A stretch of DNA of 64,000 bases. Origin: Siphonodentalium dalli (lineage: Eukaryota; Mollusca; Scaphopoda; Gadilida; Siphonodentaliidae). Position numbers and translations under genes: made by a program. The stretch is taken from the NCBI GenBank assembly GCA_032622095.1, contig CP136061.1:236115815-236179814 (forward strand), given 5' to 3'. Within the stretch, counting starts at the first letter, position 1. Each line of letters starts with the position of its first letter. The notes beneath the pieces are model-generated. The model worked only from the letters and a program-made list of their open reading frames with translations, made no database searches and had not been told where the DNA came from. Below, piece after piece: positions 22,184 to 34,650 of the stretch.

Positions 22184-22714
22184 AGTTTGTTAATTATTGG
22201 CGATCTGTCCCACAAGTAGCAGAACCACGTGATCAAAACGGACAGATTGTGGGTGTAAGATGGATAACTCTAAAATCAAGGTTATTATTGTTGATCTGAT
22301 CGGATTGAGTACCTTTAAGACAACAAACTGAAAACGACTACTGATTTTGTTTTCCAACAACAGTGTAAGTTGGTTTAGTTGGAATATTTCGAAAACTGGA
22401 GGCACAGGTACCTATATTTGTCGAAATATTCAGACTAAACCACATTTAGACTATGGTTGGAAAAGAATCAATATCGAGCGTTTCTCTTGGTTTGAAATAT
22501 TGGTGTTCAAGATTGAACACCAAAAATGAAATAAACAACTCAACGTTCCTGGATATGTGTTGATATAAGAGACAGTCTTTCTGTCAGTCAATCCCAATAT
22601 GATCAAACCCGTGCATGAGTATACTCGTGACTATCAATTGAGAGATAAAAAGAATAAATACTATCAAATGGATCAACTGTATTTGTGCATCAGTTTTTAC
22701 TTAGCGCTTCGTGC
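22184..22714. other. Intergenic sequence with two hairpins
   Basis: An imperfect hairpin with arms of about 20 bp lies at about 22370-22441 (GGTTTAGT...TTTCGA against TCGAAATATTC...CTAAACC). A perfect one lies at 22500-22523 (TTGGTGTTCA AGAT TGAACACCAA). No gene is seen. Confidence 0.5.
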
Positions 22715-23228
22715 TTATTCAAACTTGATCACCACCTGTAACATTTCTGACACCCCCTGCACTGGTATCGAACAAACATCACAAGAGTATTCTGGCACAT
22801 CTGCATCTGCATGGCATGTTTTATTGTGCCTATTCAAAGACCCAGGTGCCTTGAAGTTTTTCTTACATAGTTTACACTGGTCGTTTGCGATTCCAGCATG
22901 CGATGCTTTGTGGTAACGTAACTTTGACGGTTGGCAGAACCCCTTACCACATACGTTACACGTGTGTTCAAACTGCTTTGTATGTTGCGATTTTTCATGC
23001 AGCTTTAGCGCACATAGTCTGCTGAAAGATTTTCCACAATAATCACACAAGTGGGAGCTTTCTTGTTCTTGATCCGGATTATCTGCTGCAACTGGTGGTC
23101 TGTGTTTGTTTACATGTCTTCTCAGAGTATATAGTCTGGTTGTGCTATATAGTATACGTACATTCCGAACATGCGTACTCTGTTGTCCGCTTGGGAGCAA
23201 CATCCACCGATTCGTCCGACGGTGACAT
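22715..23228 (-). pseudogene. C2H2 zinc-finger protein sequence, frameshifted finger 1
   Basis: Minus-strand coding sequence with four C2H2 fingers. An ATG at 23228 opens a frame that reaches the first cysteine pair of finger 1 (TTEYACSECTY). A 7-bp excess near 23146-23156 then shifts the frame, and the second half of finger 1 (STTRLYTLRRHVNKH) continues in the lower frame. Fingers 2 to 4 follow intact: CDYCGKSF...HEKSQH, CNVCGKGF...HKASH, CKLCKKNF...HNKTCH, each C-x2-C-x12-H-x3/4-H. A half finger (YSCDVCS) precedes the stop at 22715; ACAGGTGGTG just before the end could be a donor. C2H2 arrays are usually nuclear DNA-binding proteins. The shift suggests a pseudogene, but an unspotted splice junction or a sequencing error could also explain it. 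Confidence 0.75.
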
Positions 23229-23305
23229 TATTACGCCACCTAGTGTGGTGTTTCTAGCATTTGTTTTTTTTTATATCGCATGGAGTACAGGGCGAATGTA
23301 TTCTT

Positions 23306-23825
23306 GGAGATTGTTTGTACCTTACTCAATCGTACCGATATAATCACGTAGATGCCGAAATTGTAAAGTTAACGCCAGCGGTGTATAATACGTTTATGAA
23401 AATATGATAAATCCTATCGATAGAGTCAGGACAGGCTCAAATTGTAAACTTAAAGTCACCGGTGTAATAATATCTTGTTGAAAATATAAATAATCTGATA
23501 GCCTGAAAATATTGTATAACCTATTGGGAGCCCATAATAAATGGGAATAACCTATTGGGAGCCCCTGCATGTAGTGAACTGAATTGTGGGTATTTTATGG
23601 AGATTGTTTGTACCTTACTGAATCGTACCGATATAATCACGTAGATGCCGAAGTTGTAAAGTTAACGACACTGGTGTATAATATGTTTATGATAAATCGT
23701 ATCGATAGAGTGAGGACAGGCTCAAATTGTAAACTTAAAGTCGAAAATATAAATAATCTGATAGCCTGAAAATATTGTATAACCTGTTGGGAGCCCCTGG
23801 TGTAGTGAACTGAATTATGGGTAAT
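23306..23825. repeat. 293-bp tandem duplication, two copies
   Basis: GGAGATTGTTTGTACCTTAC starts both copies (23306 and 23599). The copies differ by point changes and by about 65 bp deleted from the second. The phrase CCTATTGGGAGCCC also repeats locally at the end of copy 1. Confidence 0.8.
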
Positions 23826-24129
23826 TTTAATTGGAGTGCGCATGTCTGTTTTTTTTTGTAGTAACCGCCATCTTTTATCTTTGGAATTATCGGCGTGTTT
23901 TATGAAAATGTCACCAAGATTTCTCCACTCGATTCTTTTAAAATGCACCCTAATCGGTCAAATTCTTTTGATAATTCTATCTAAATACATCTTAGCTACT
24001 ATTCGGATCTGCTTTCCCGGTCGAAAAAGGTTTAGTTTGACCAAAGCGGCTATTGACAAAAGTTTGTTTATAAAATAGCGTACTCGATAAACCCGGCCGT
24101 AGTACGGCCGTACTAGTAGGCGTAGATGG

Positions 24130-24500
24130 TTATCGAAAACAAATTCAATTTCTTCCATCTAAAAGATAATTACGCGCTGGACTCTGTCATTTTAAGAATA
24201 TATAAGTATTACACACAGACACACGAATTCTCAACTCAAAATTTTGAAAAATGACAGTTTTGTCAACATAAATCGATTTTATTTGCAAATCCCATGTTAT
24301 TAAAATTTAACTTATTGTTAAATTTTATCATCGAAAAAAATTCATTTCTTCCACCTAAAACATAATTATGTGCTGTATCCTATCATTTTAGGAATATATA
24401 CGTATCCCACTCAAACACACCAAGTCTCAGCTTAAAATTTTGAAAAATAAGAGATTTATCAACATAAATCGATTTGTATGGCAGATCCCATAAATTTTAG
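24130..24500. repeat. 198-bp tandem duplication, two diverged copies
   Basis: Copies start near 24130 and 24328. Shared landmarks are TTTCTTCCA, CATTTTA(A/G)GAATATATA, AAAATTTTGAAAAAT and CAACATAAATCGATTT. Non-coding. Confidence 0.7.
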
Positions 24501-25474
24501 GGCCCTTCAAATGTTTTCTGAGCTGTTCCATATTGGCACCAGAGTCCATATTTGACTGGTTCTACATGATAATTGTGCAACAGTACAGTCGCGTTACTTT
24601 ATACGTCAACATTGGTCATTATCACTCGACAAATTTATTTCGGTCTATCGTATCAACCCCTATTTCCCCCGCGTAGCCTGACTAAGTGTCAACATTGGTC
24701 TTTATCGCTCCACTAATTTGTATCATTTCATCGGTATGAATTCCATATCCAATTATCCACATATAACCAACCCAATCTCTAATCCCAGTCCAATTTATTT
24801 ATTTTTTTCATCGCTATAGTCACGTTACGAAATATTTTATTGAGTGATACTTGTACTTATATGTCTATGGTATTACTATAGTATACCGTATACGTATATC
24901 AATTGCTATTCCTTTCTATATAATTCTGGTGCCATCTATAGAGATAGAGATAATTTCCGACCCCCCCGGAGGGGGGCCCCCCCAATTTTATATCATTGCT
25001 GCTTTAGTACAGTCGCGATGCATTACATGGCAACATCGCTCCACTAATTTATGTCAGTTCATCGGTACGAACCCCTTTTTCTCCGAGTCCATATAACCAA
25101 ACCAACATCTTATCCCGGCCTAAATTATTATTTTTACTTTCATCGGTATAGTTGTGTTACATACATATTTTTTATCATTTGATTCTAATTTGTATTGTAC
25201 CACTATAGAAGTCCATAAATTACTATTCTGGCACTATATAGAGATGACTAAAATTCTGACACCCCCCCCCCCTATTTTATAACCTTGTTGCAACAGTAGA
25301 GTTGAGATGCATAATATGTCAACATTGGTCGTTATCGCTCTACAGATTTATATCGGTTCAACCCTTAGTTCCCTGTAATGCCCACCCCTCCCTCAATTTA
25401 TTTTTTCATTTGTATTATAGTCTCGTTACGTACACATTTTTCTTTTATAACTTTTGCTTCAACGCGCCGAGTTC
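24501..25474. repeat. Diverged tandem repeats and C/G tracts before the gap
   Basis: Three diverged blocks share ACAGTCGCG-like starts, GTCAACATTGGTC..TATCGCTC and ATCGGTA..AACCCC (about 24584, 25010 and 25296). A C7-GGA-G6-C7 run at 24961-24983 can fold on itself, and a C12 run lies near 25262. Such tracts may have caused the assembly break that follows. Confidence 0.55.
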
Positions 25475-25574
25475 NNNNNNNNNNNNNNNNNNNNNNNNNN
25501 NNNNNNNNNNNNNNNNNNNNNNNNNNNNNNNNNNNNNNNNNNNNNNNNNNNNNNNNNNNNNNNNNNNNNNNNNN
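25475..25574. other. Assembly gap, 100 N
   Basis: Exactly 100 N, the customary placeholder for a gap of unknown size. The tandem array on its right probably continues into it. Confidence 1.
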
Positions 25575-28500
25575 CTGTGACAAATGGAACCGACTGAAAT
25601 GAAGTATATGGTGCTAAACATATTAAAATGGTGACTAGGTGTGTTTTTTTATTATTGAGTTATAACATGTAAATTGCCTTTTTACGAGACATAAATCCCA
25701 TTTTGAGCTCTCTTGGGATCCCATGACAAATATCGTGTCTGTGCTACCATGCGTGTCAATTAGCTTAACCGTTTCAAAGAAAAAAAAATCATTTTTGATG
25801 TTTTTGGTTTGCCGGAAAATATATTTTTTGCCACACAGCTTGGAATCGGCGACGACCTAACGTCGCCTACTTATTCTCCGTTTTCTTCAACCCCCTGTCA
25901 CGGCCGCATCCCTGCCAATTTTGCGTTGGAATTCATTGTTGATACCCTTGCCTTTTTACGAGACATAAATCCCGTTGTGAGCTCACTTGGGATCCCATGA
26001 CAAATATCCGGTCTGTGCTACCATGCGTGTCAATTTGTTTAACTGATTTAAAGAAAACAAAATCATTTTTGATGTTTTTGGTTTGCCGGAAAATCAATTT
26101 CTTGCCACGCGACGACATATCGTCGTCTACTTATTCTCCGTTTTCTTCAACCCCGTCTCACGGCCGCATCCCTGTCAATTTTGTGCTTGATTTCAGCTCG
26201 AATATTTCTAATGCATCCCTTATATTGATAGCACAGCACCAGTCAGGTTAACGCGCCTCAATTTGTATGGATACCGAGCCTGGAACGGTCTGGAACGACC
26301 TAGAATGGAATTTCGTCTACTTTTCTCCCCCATCTTTCAACCCCTCCCCAACGCATATCAGATGATTCGCCCCGTTCGTCATACCTACCGAAAATACTCC
26401 TGTGACAAATGGAACCGACGGAAATAAAGAATATGGTGCTAAACATATTAAAATGGCGACTAGGGGTGTTTTTTATTATTGAGTTATAACATGTAAGTTA
26501 CATTTTTACGAGACATAAATCCCGTTGTGAGCTTTCTTGGGATCCCATGACAAATATCCTGTCTGTGCTACCATGCGTGTCAATTAGCTTAACCGATTTA
26601 ATGAAACAAAAATTCATTTTGGATGTTTTTGGTTTGCCGGAAAATCAATTTCTTGCCACGCGACGACATATCGTCGTCTACTTATTCTCCGCTTTCTTCA
26701 ACCCCCTCTCACGGCCGCATCCCTGTCAATTTTGTGCTTGATTTCAGCTCGAATATTTCTAATGCATCCCTAATATTGATAGCATAGCACCAGTCAGGTA
26801 AACGCGCCTCAATTTGTATGGATACCGAGCCTGGAACGGTCTGGAACGACCTAGAATGGAATTTCGTCTACTTTTCCTCCCTATCTTTTAACCCCTCCCC
26901 TACGCAGGTCAGATGATTCGCCCCGTTCGTCATACCTACCGAAAATACTCTTGTGACAAATGGAACCGACGGAAATGAGGTATATGGTGCTAAACATATT
27001 AAAATGGCGACTAGGAGTGTTTTTTATTATTGAGTTATAATATGTAAATTGCCTTTTTACGAGACATAAATCCCATTTTGAGCTCTCTTGGGATCCCATG
27101 ACAAATATCGTGTCTGTGCTACCATGCGTGTCAATTAGCTTAACCGTTTCAAAGAAAAAAAAATCATTTTTGATGTTTTTGGTTTGCCGGAAAATAATTT
27201 TTTTGCCACACAGCTTGGAATCGGCGACGACATAACGTCGCCTACTTATTCTCCGTTTTCTTCAACCCCCTGTCACGGCCGCATCCCTGCCAATTTTGCG
27301 TTGGAATTCATTGTTGATACTCATAACGAACCCCTTCCGTCGATAGCGTTGCATTTTTCCGAATAAAGTGTCTCGTTGCCTGGATATCGAACCCGGAACG
27401 GGCCGGAACGACCCAGAACGGATGGAAAAACGGCGAATTTCGAGTGACAATGCAAATTGTACTCGGGAGAAAAATATTTCAGGAATTTTTTTTTTCGACC
27501 GCATCCCTGTCAATTTTGTGCTTGATTTCAGCTCGAATATTTCTAATGCATCCCTTATATTGATAGCATAGCACCAGTCAGGTAAACGCGCCTCAATTTG
27601 TATGTATACCGAGCCTGGAACGGTCTGGAACGACCTAGAATGGAATTTCGTCCACTCTTCTCCCTATCTTTCAACCCCTCCCCTACGCAGGTCAGATGAT
27701 TCGCCCCGTTCGTCATACCTACCGAAAATACTCCTGTGACAAATGGAACCGACGGAAATAAAGAATATGGTGCTAAACATATTAAAATGGCGACTAGGGG
27801 TGTTTTTTATTATTGAGTTATAACATGTAAGTTGCCTTTTTACGAGACATAAATCCCGTTGTGAGCTCTCTTGGGATCCCATGACAATTATCCTGTCTGT
27901 GCTACCATGCGTGTCAATTAGCTTAACCGATTTAAAGAAACAAAAATCATTTTGGATGTTTTTGGTTTGCCGGCAAATCAATTTCTTGCCACGCGATGAC
28001 ATATCGTCGTCTACTTATTCTCCGTTTTCTTCAACCCCCTGTCACGGCCGCATCCCTGACAATTTTGTGCTTGATTTCAGCTCGAATATTTCTAATGCAT
28101 CCGTTATATTGATAGCATAGCACCAGTCAGGTAAACGCGCCTCAATTTGTATGGATACCGAGCCTGGAACGGTCTGGAACGACCTAGAATGGAATTTCGT
28201 CTACTTTTCTCCCTATCTTTCAACCCCTCCCCTACGCAGGTCAGATGATTCGCCCCGTTCGTCATACCTACCGAAAATACTCCTGTGACAAATGGAACCG
28301 ACGGAAATGAAGTATAAGGTGCTAAACATATTAAAATGGCGACTAGGGGAGTTTTTAATTATTGAGTTATAACATGTAAATTGCCTTTGTACGAGACATA
28401 AATCCTGTTGTGAGCTCTCTTGGGATCCCATGACAAATATCCTTCTGTGCTACCATGCGTGTCAATTAGCTTAACCGATTTAAAGGAGAAAAAAAATCAT

Positions 28501-29375
28501 TTTGGATGTTTTGGTTTGCCGGAAAATCAATTTCTTGCCAGGCGACGATATATCGTCGTCTACTTATTCTCCGTTTTCTTCAACCCCCTCTCACGGCCGC
28601 ATCCCTGTCAATTTTGTGCTTGATTTCAGCTCGAATATTTCTAATGCATCCCTTATATTGATAGCATAGCACCAGTCAGATAAACGCGCCTCAATTTGTA
28701 TGGATACCGAGCCTGGAACGGTCTGGAACGACCTAGAATGGAATTTCGTCTACTTTTCTCCCTATCTTTTAACCCCTCCCCTACGCAGGTCAGATGATTC
28801 GCCCCGTTCGTCATACCTACCGAAAATACTCCTGTGACAAATGGAACCGACGGAAATGAAGTATATGGTGCTAAACATATTAAAATGGCGACTAGGAGTG
28901 TTTTTTATTATTGAGTTATAACATATAAATTGCCTTTTTAAGAGACATAAATCCCATTTTGAGCTCTCTTCGGATCCCATGACAAATATCGTGTCTGTGC
29001 TACCATGCGTGTCAATTAGCTTAACCGTTTCAAAGAAAAAAAAATTCATTTTTGATGTTTTTGGTTTGCCGGAAAATATATTTTTTGCCACACAGCTTGG
29101 AATCGGCGACGACCTAACGTCGCCTACTTATTCTCCGTTTTCTTCAACCCCCTGTCACGGCCGCATCCCTGCCAATTTTGCGTTGGAATTCATTGTTGAT
29201 ACTCATAACGAACCCCTTCCGTCGATAGCGTTGCATTTTTCCGAATAAAGTGTCTCGTTGCCTGGATATCGAACCCGGAACGGGCCGGAACGACCCAGAA
29301 CGGATGGAAAAACGGCGAATTTCGAGTGACAATGCAAATTGTACTCGGGAGAAAAAAAATTCAGGAAGTTTTTTT
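25575..29375 (+). repeat. Tandem array, 550-bp and 800-bp unit types
   Basis: The phrase TGTGACAAATGGAACCGA recurs at about 25576, 26401, 26952, 27735, 28284 and 28833, giving units of 825, 551, 783, 549 and 549 bp plus a last partial unit. Short units read CACGCGACGACATATCGTCG in the middle. Long units read CAGCTTGGAATCGGCGACG and carry an extra block (near 27319-27490 and 29200-29375) with CGATAGCGTTGCATTTTTCC. Every unit holds CATCCCTG(T/C)CAATTTTG and GGAACG repeats. The short open frames in each unit are shadows repeated with the array. Confidence 0.85.
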
Positions 29376-29638
29376 TTCGAAACGTTAGTTAGGTCGAGTT
29401 TGATGCTCTCCATCAACGGTTTTTTTTTTTCAGTCTGCCATTGTTCGTTCCGGAACGACTAGGAACTTCCACCCTCGTTCCGGACTTTCGGACCCCCGGA
29501 ACGACCGGAAAAAATAATTTGCCGCCAAAACGGTTTGCAGTTTGTCACACTTATTTTTCGAGTTCTTTCAGATTCCGTCGAGACCCCGAAGTTGGAAGTT
29601 CTGTATATACTTCCTTGGTTACACCATGGAAGTATAAT
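29376..29638. other. Array edge, GGAACG-rich sequence
   Basis: GTTCCGGAACG, CGTTCCGGACTTTCGG and CCCCGGAACGACCGG lie close together (29446-29510), echoing the GGAACG motifs of the neighbouring array. No gene. Confidence 0.4.
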
Positions 29639-29864
29639 AATAATAGAGAAAAAAAATTTAAAATCGTGAAAGGGCGATAACTCTGTAATTAAACGTTGGA
29701 TCGAAATTCGGACACTTTTATTTACAGAAGCTCTTAGATGCCTACATTTCCTAGAAAATTCGCGTTTCTACTACCATTATTTTTCTCACTATTTCCAATT
29801 AAGCGGAAAACGACCCAACAGAAATACAATATACTCCCATATTAAAATATGGAAGTATAATAAT
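29639..29864 (+). repeat. Direct repeat D, copy 1 (left of the LINE)
   Basis: Nearly the same 225 bp recur at 35810-36037: CGTGAAAGGGCGATAACT, TTAGATGCCTACATT, CGCGTTTCTACTACC and a terminal palindrome CCATATTAAAATATGG followed by AAGTATAATAA. TAA-rich runs bound both copies. Confidence 0.8.
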
Positions 29865-30996
29865 ATACCTGCGGAAACTGTTTGTTATGGTTAGCATAAG
29901 TAATATTGGTATTCCTGATTTCAATGGACCTGTTTCTATGCGAAAATACCATTACCGCGACAATAGGTGACTTGGTCATAAAAGTGCAGTATCTCAGTCA
30001 GTTTTTGAGCTAGAGAGTTGCGACCGGTGTCATTGAGTTCGTCTTTGAGAGATATACACGATAAGTATATTTGCGTGTGAATATCCACTCATGACCTCGA
30101 AAAAATGGCCATATCTCAGCTGTTCGTGAAACTATTTTTGTCCAATCTGACATCGTTGTATTCGCCTCGATATTCCCCGTCAAATGACACCAACGCAAGG
30201 ACGCGCATTCCCACTATTGAAGATCCCCCGAGTCCTGCCGACCCGATTCGGGTATCTTCGGGGGATCTTCAAATTCGGGGTTCTAGCTCGGTGAATGTTC
30301 TTTGCTGTTGTTTTTGTTATTGTTGTGTGATTTATTTTACTTTACAATAGCATGATCGACGGCGAATTAACAATTAATTAATTATTGAATTGATAATTAA
30401 ATATAACAAATTATAAATCATATAAAATATTTAGAAATAGAAATATTTTGTCTTCAATACATTTGTTCGATTTGACATTTTGTTGTTGTTGTTGCTGTTA
30501 TTTTGTTTAATACTTAATATTGCTGGGTTTTAATTTTTATTATGTTATGTCAATCGTGAATTAATTCTTTTTAACAACATTCAGACGATTTAATTTATAA
30601 TAAATTAATATAAACTTCACTGTCTTCAGCAAGTTTAGGTCACTATAGGTCAGCTGAAACCAAAATAAATCAAGACCAAACGTTGCGAAAAACGTAACAA
30701 AAAAACATTCATTACAAATAATAAAATAGACTTTGAAAAAATTCAGGCCAACACCAAGTACTTAATCATTTCATCTCCTGGTAACCGCACTATCAAACAT
30801 TAGCAGCTGATACAGTGGGTACACCTTTCACATTTCAGTTCGGTCGTGGTGTTGTGGTGTTTGTCACTTCAACATGGCGAAATCTGGTCATGAAACTTGA
30901 CATGTATGGATTAGAGTTATATCCCGTAGTTCTGTTCGGAGCGCCGAGTAGAATACATCCAAATGTCAAATCGAATAATGCCGAACACATTCGGTA
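29865..30996. other. Sequence between repeat D and the LINE tail
   Basis: A foldable island at 30216-30271 contains ATTGAAGATCCCCCGAGT, an inner CCCGATTCGGG and the inverted TCGGGGGATCTTCA. GCCGAACACATTCGGT (30978-30993), a small hairpin, directly abuts the LINE tail. I see no gene. Confidence 0.5.
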
Positions 30997-33900
30997 AGAT
31001 AAGATAAGATAAGATAAGATGATTTATTGCAATACACCAAATGGAGGCAGTTGCAAATAACAGTTAATACATGAAAAGTTACACATTAAAATAAAATACA
31101 TTTAATTATGCATATGTACGATAAATGATCATTAGTATTATAAATTAATACTTTCAACTTTTATTTCCCCATATTGACATTCTGTCTTTTTAGAAAGAAT
31201 AACCGGATCATGTTGCACACGGAATTGATTATTTGTTTGTCTTTGTTTTTCATTATAAAGATGAACTTATTATCATCACTCATGTTTATGAAATCTATGC
31301 TATACTTTTGAGCAATATTAAACAAGTCTTTTCTAGAGTCAGCGTACGCACTGCATTCCATAATAAAATGTTTTTCTGTTTCAACTTTACGTTCATCACA
31401 CATGTGACAAATTCGGTCTTTTAATGGCGTCTTCGGTTGCGTGTGTCGACCCTTTTCTATAGCTAAAATATGATTGCTAACACGTAGTCGAGTGAACATC
31501 TCTCTTGCCGCGGACGATCGAACGTGCCTCAGGTACGGTTCTATGTCATAATTGTCTTTAAAAGTTCTGTAAGTTCGCAATTTATTAGCACCACCTGGTC
31601 TGTCGTCATCGAAAATGTCTTTTTTGAACTTATTTATATGTTCTGATTTTAACCTTTAAATTATTAGTTTGTCTGTCACTCTTACTGTTGTATTAGATTG
31701 TGATATATTGATACCACTTTTGACTAACTGTGCGTCCCAAGTTGATTGATTAGACATGAGGGATTCCCTAAAAGAATCATGCATTAAAGTTCTTGATTTT
31801 AATGCACGCAGTTTAGTTAGATATTTATACATATTACCAATAGCATTAATTGCTATGGGATATCGACCCAGTTCAGCCCTCGAAGCATGATTTGAGGCCT
31901 TTTTATTCAACCTGAGTATATTCTTACAAAATTTCAAGTGTGTTTGCTCAAGTGGGTTAGTGTCAATAAATGGATTTTTTAACTCGGATGCCCATATTTC
32001 AGAACCATACAGCAATATAGGCATTATTAATTTGTCAAACAACTTACATTTAGTATTGAGAGACAATTCTATATGTGAATTCAGTGAGCTCGTCATGAAA
32101 AACATAGCCTTAGAAGCTCTCCCACTTAAATTTTCACAAGCTTTCGACATTTTACCGTCAGAAGTGAAGACGAGACCTAAGTATTTATATTCGTCAACTC
32201 TTTCTAGCAACTCATTGTTGATATAAAATGTATTGTCTATATTTAACTTCCGCTTATTTGATTTAAATATCATGCATTTTGTTTTGTCTGCATTAACTGT
32301 TAGATTATTTTGAAAACTATATTTTTCCAATTCATGCAAAGAATTCTGCAAACCATCAGGCGTTTCAGATAGTAAAACGAGATCATCAGCGAAAAGTAAA
32401 TGCGTAATCGGACGATTGTTCAAATAGCACGGGTTAGACATGTTAGTTAATTTGCCGCCAATATCGTCTATGAATATTTTGAAAAGAGTGGGTGATAGGG
32501 AGCACCCCTGCCTTACTCCTATTTTCGACAATAAAGCGGGACCAAATCCTACTGAAGTTTTAACGGAATAATAACTTGACTTATAAATAGACTGTAAAAT
32601 CGCGAGTGTCGACCCGTTAATGCCAATACCTCGAAGTTTTCTAAATAAAATAGACCTATCTACAGAGTCGAACGCTTTCTTGAAGTCTACAAAGGCCGTA
32701 TACAGAGGTTTTTTCATATCTTTGTACTTATTGACTAACGTACGCAGGACGAATGCACTGTCGACTGTACTGCGATTTTTTCTAAATCCGAATTGATTAT
32801 CGCTTATTAGTTCGTTTTTTTCTAAATAATTGTCTATTCTAGAATTAATAATTTTATTGAACAGTTTTCCAAAATTACTACTCAGAGCGATTGGTCTGTA
32901 ATTGTTTGGATCATGTCTGTTTCCTTTTTTGTACAATGTTTTAATAAATGAATGACTCCAACATAACGGATAATGTCCTGACTTCAAGACATGGTTAAAA
33001 AGTTTTGTCACATCATCTACTACCAATGGAATAACTGTTTTTAGTAATTCGTTTGGAATGTTATCTAAACCCGTCGCTTTTCTATTTTTTAATTGCCTGA
33101 TTGCATCAAGTACTTCTGTTGCAGTTATGTCACTATTGTTTATGTCTATAAGATGATCATTGTCTTTCGACGCTTGATATTCAAAGTTCGTTTCACGGGT
33201 ATCGCAGCAAAGTAATTTATCAAAGAAATCGACCACATCATCAGGGTGAAGGTCGTCGGACTTTTCTTGTGCTTTGTTAATACGTAAACTTTTGATTATA
33301 TTCCAGTATACCGATGGGTCACAACTTTCGAGCTTATCTATTTTTTCAGACATTTGTAGCCGAAATAATTTAGCCTTATGCTTCGTTTCTCTTTTATATA
33401 ATTTCTTGGCATTGAAAAACTTTAATTGTAGACTTTTGTCTAGAGGATTCTTTTTCATTTCGCTGACTATATTCTCCATAATTCTTTTCAAATCTTTACA
33501 ACGTTGATCAAACCATATTCGTTTTCGTTGTTGCTTCCGATGTTTTATTTTTACAACTTTTGTCGCAGTCTGATTGATAAATTTGAATATTTCACACATA
33601 TCATGAGTTGCATTTTCAGTTCCGTTCAAATTCTCCGGATAGGCTCGTAGTCTGAAATTCATCAGACGTCTCTGTATATGTGGCTCATATAACGCCATAT
33701 TTGCTTTGTCAGAACTATCGTCGCACCAGTGCACCCTAACAGTTCGATCGGTGTAGTTATATTTTAGTTTTTGTGTTTCGAATTTACAAACTCTAAAGTT
33801 TAAATGCACCGAGAGTTGACTGTGATCTGAAAATTCTGTTGGGGGTTTTACACAAAAGTAGGTAACGTCAGATAAATATTTCTCATTTGTTATTATATAA

Positions 33901-34650
33901 TCTACTATGCTAGCTCCGTTGTATTGGTAGCTGGTGAAATTGCCAAGAGAATCTCCAAACATTCTGCCGTTCACTATTCTCAATCCACTGGACTTACATA
34001 TATTCAAGAGTTGTGTCCCAAAATCATTGCAAGTTTTATCAAGACTAGCCCTTTCTTTCACTGAATCAATCGTATAGTTATCGTGCACTACAACGTGCTT
34101 GTCGTCATCGTGTGCAACATAATCTGGCTTCCCTCCGGTTCTAGCATTGAAATCTCCCCCAAGAATAACCAATTGATCAGATTTCAAATTCGTAAGTTTG
34201 TTTGCGAGATCACTATAAACCCTTTCTCGTTTGTCGCTAGAATTTATCGGGGATATATAAACAGAAATGAAAACGATGTTTTTCTTCAATCCCAACATTT
34301 TACCTTCAAACTCAACCCACAATGTCGTATCGTCAATTCGCTTAACGGATTTAATATAGCTTTTATATATAGATTTACAGTAAAACGCAATTCCTCCCCG
34401 CGCCGTCTTTTCTTTTCTACAAAGATCAACACAATGATACTCTGGAATTTGGATGTTTGCGATATCCGTATACCAAGTTTCTGTTAAAGTAATAAAATCA
34501 TAACGATTTACAAGCTTAATAAAATCAGAGTCAGTTAATTTTCTAGCGAGTCCTTGAATATTCCAAACAGTGTAGCAAATATTTTTGATATCATGCTTAT
34601 AAACCATTTCTGGTGTAAATCTAGGAGTAAATCCAGGAGGTCATCGGAGA
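30997..34650 (-). mobile_element. Non-LTR retrotransposon (LINE), nearly full ORF2
   Basis: Minus-strand element: ORF2 (34607-31161), a 3' UTR of about 140 bp, and a tail of ATCTT repeats (plus-strand 30997-31020, AAGAT repeats) just after GCAATAAATC. The microsatellite tail in place of poly(A) suggests a CR1/L2/Jockey-type lineage, but I cannot assign the clade. No ORF1 is visible upstream (34608-35190 has no suitable frame), so the copy is 5' truncated or the family lacks ORF1. No target-site duplication was found. Confidence 0.85.
31161..34607 (-). pseudogene. LINE ORF2: endonuclease / reverse transcriptase, one in-frame TAA
   Basis: The protein would nick target DNA and prime reverse transcription of the element's RNA there. 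Residues 1-270 form an APE-type endonuclease: N16 (WNIQGL), E43 (LTETW), D152/N154 (GGDFN), and SDHS at 260-263. Residues 500-830 form the reverse transcriptase: D641 in block A (FVDFKKAFDS), RQGCSLSP at 699-706, catalytic FADD at 739-742, and YLGLVFT. TAA at 31656-31658 stops it after residue 983. The same frame then continues for 164 residues with a CCHC knuckle (CHMC...H...C; C-x2-C-x9-H-x4-C), the usual C-terminus. So a single nonsense codon separates this copy from an open frame of about 1,148 codons. The ATG at 34607 is the first after an in-frame TGA. Plus-strand frames inside it are shadows. Confidence 0.95.

Noticed and set aside
25302-25602. Frames reading through the N gap
   Set aside because: Runs of undetermined residues across unknown sequence are not evidence of coding.
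31960-34487. Plus-strand frames of 77-134 codons
   Set aside because: They are shadows of the minus-strand LINE ORF2, which has all its conserved motifs.
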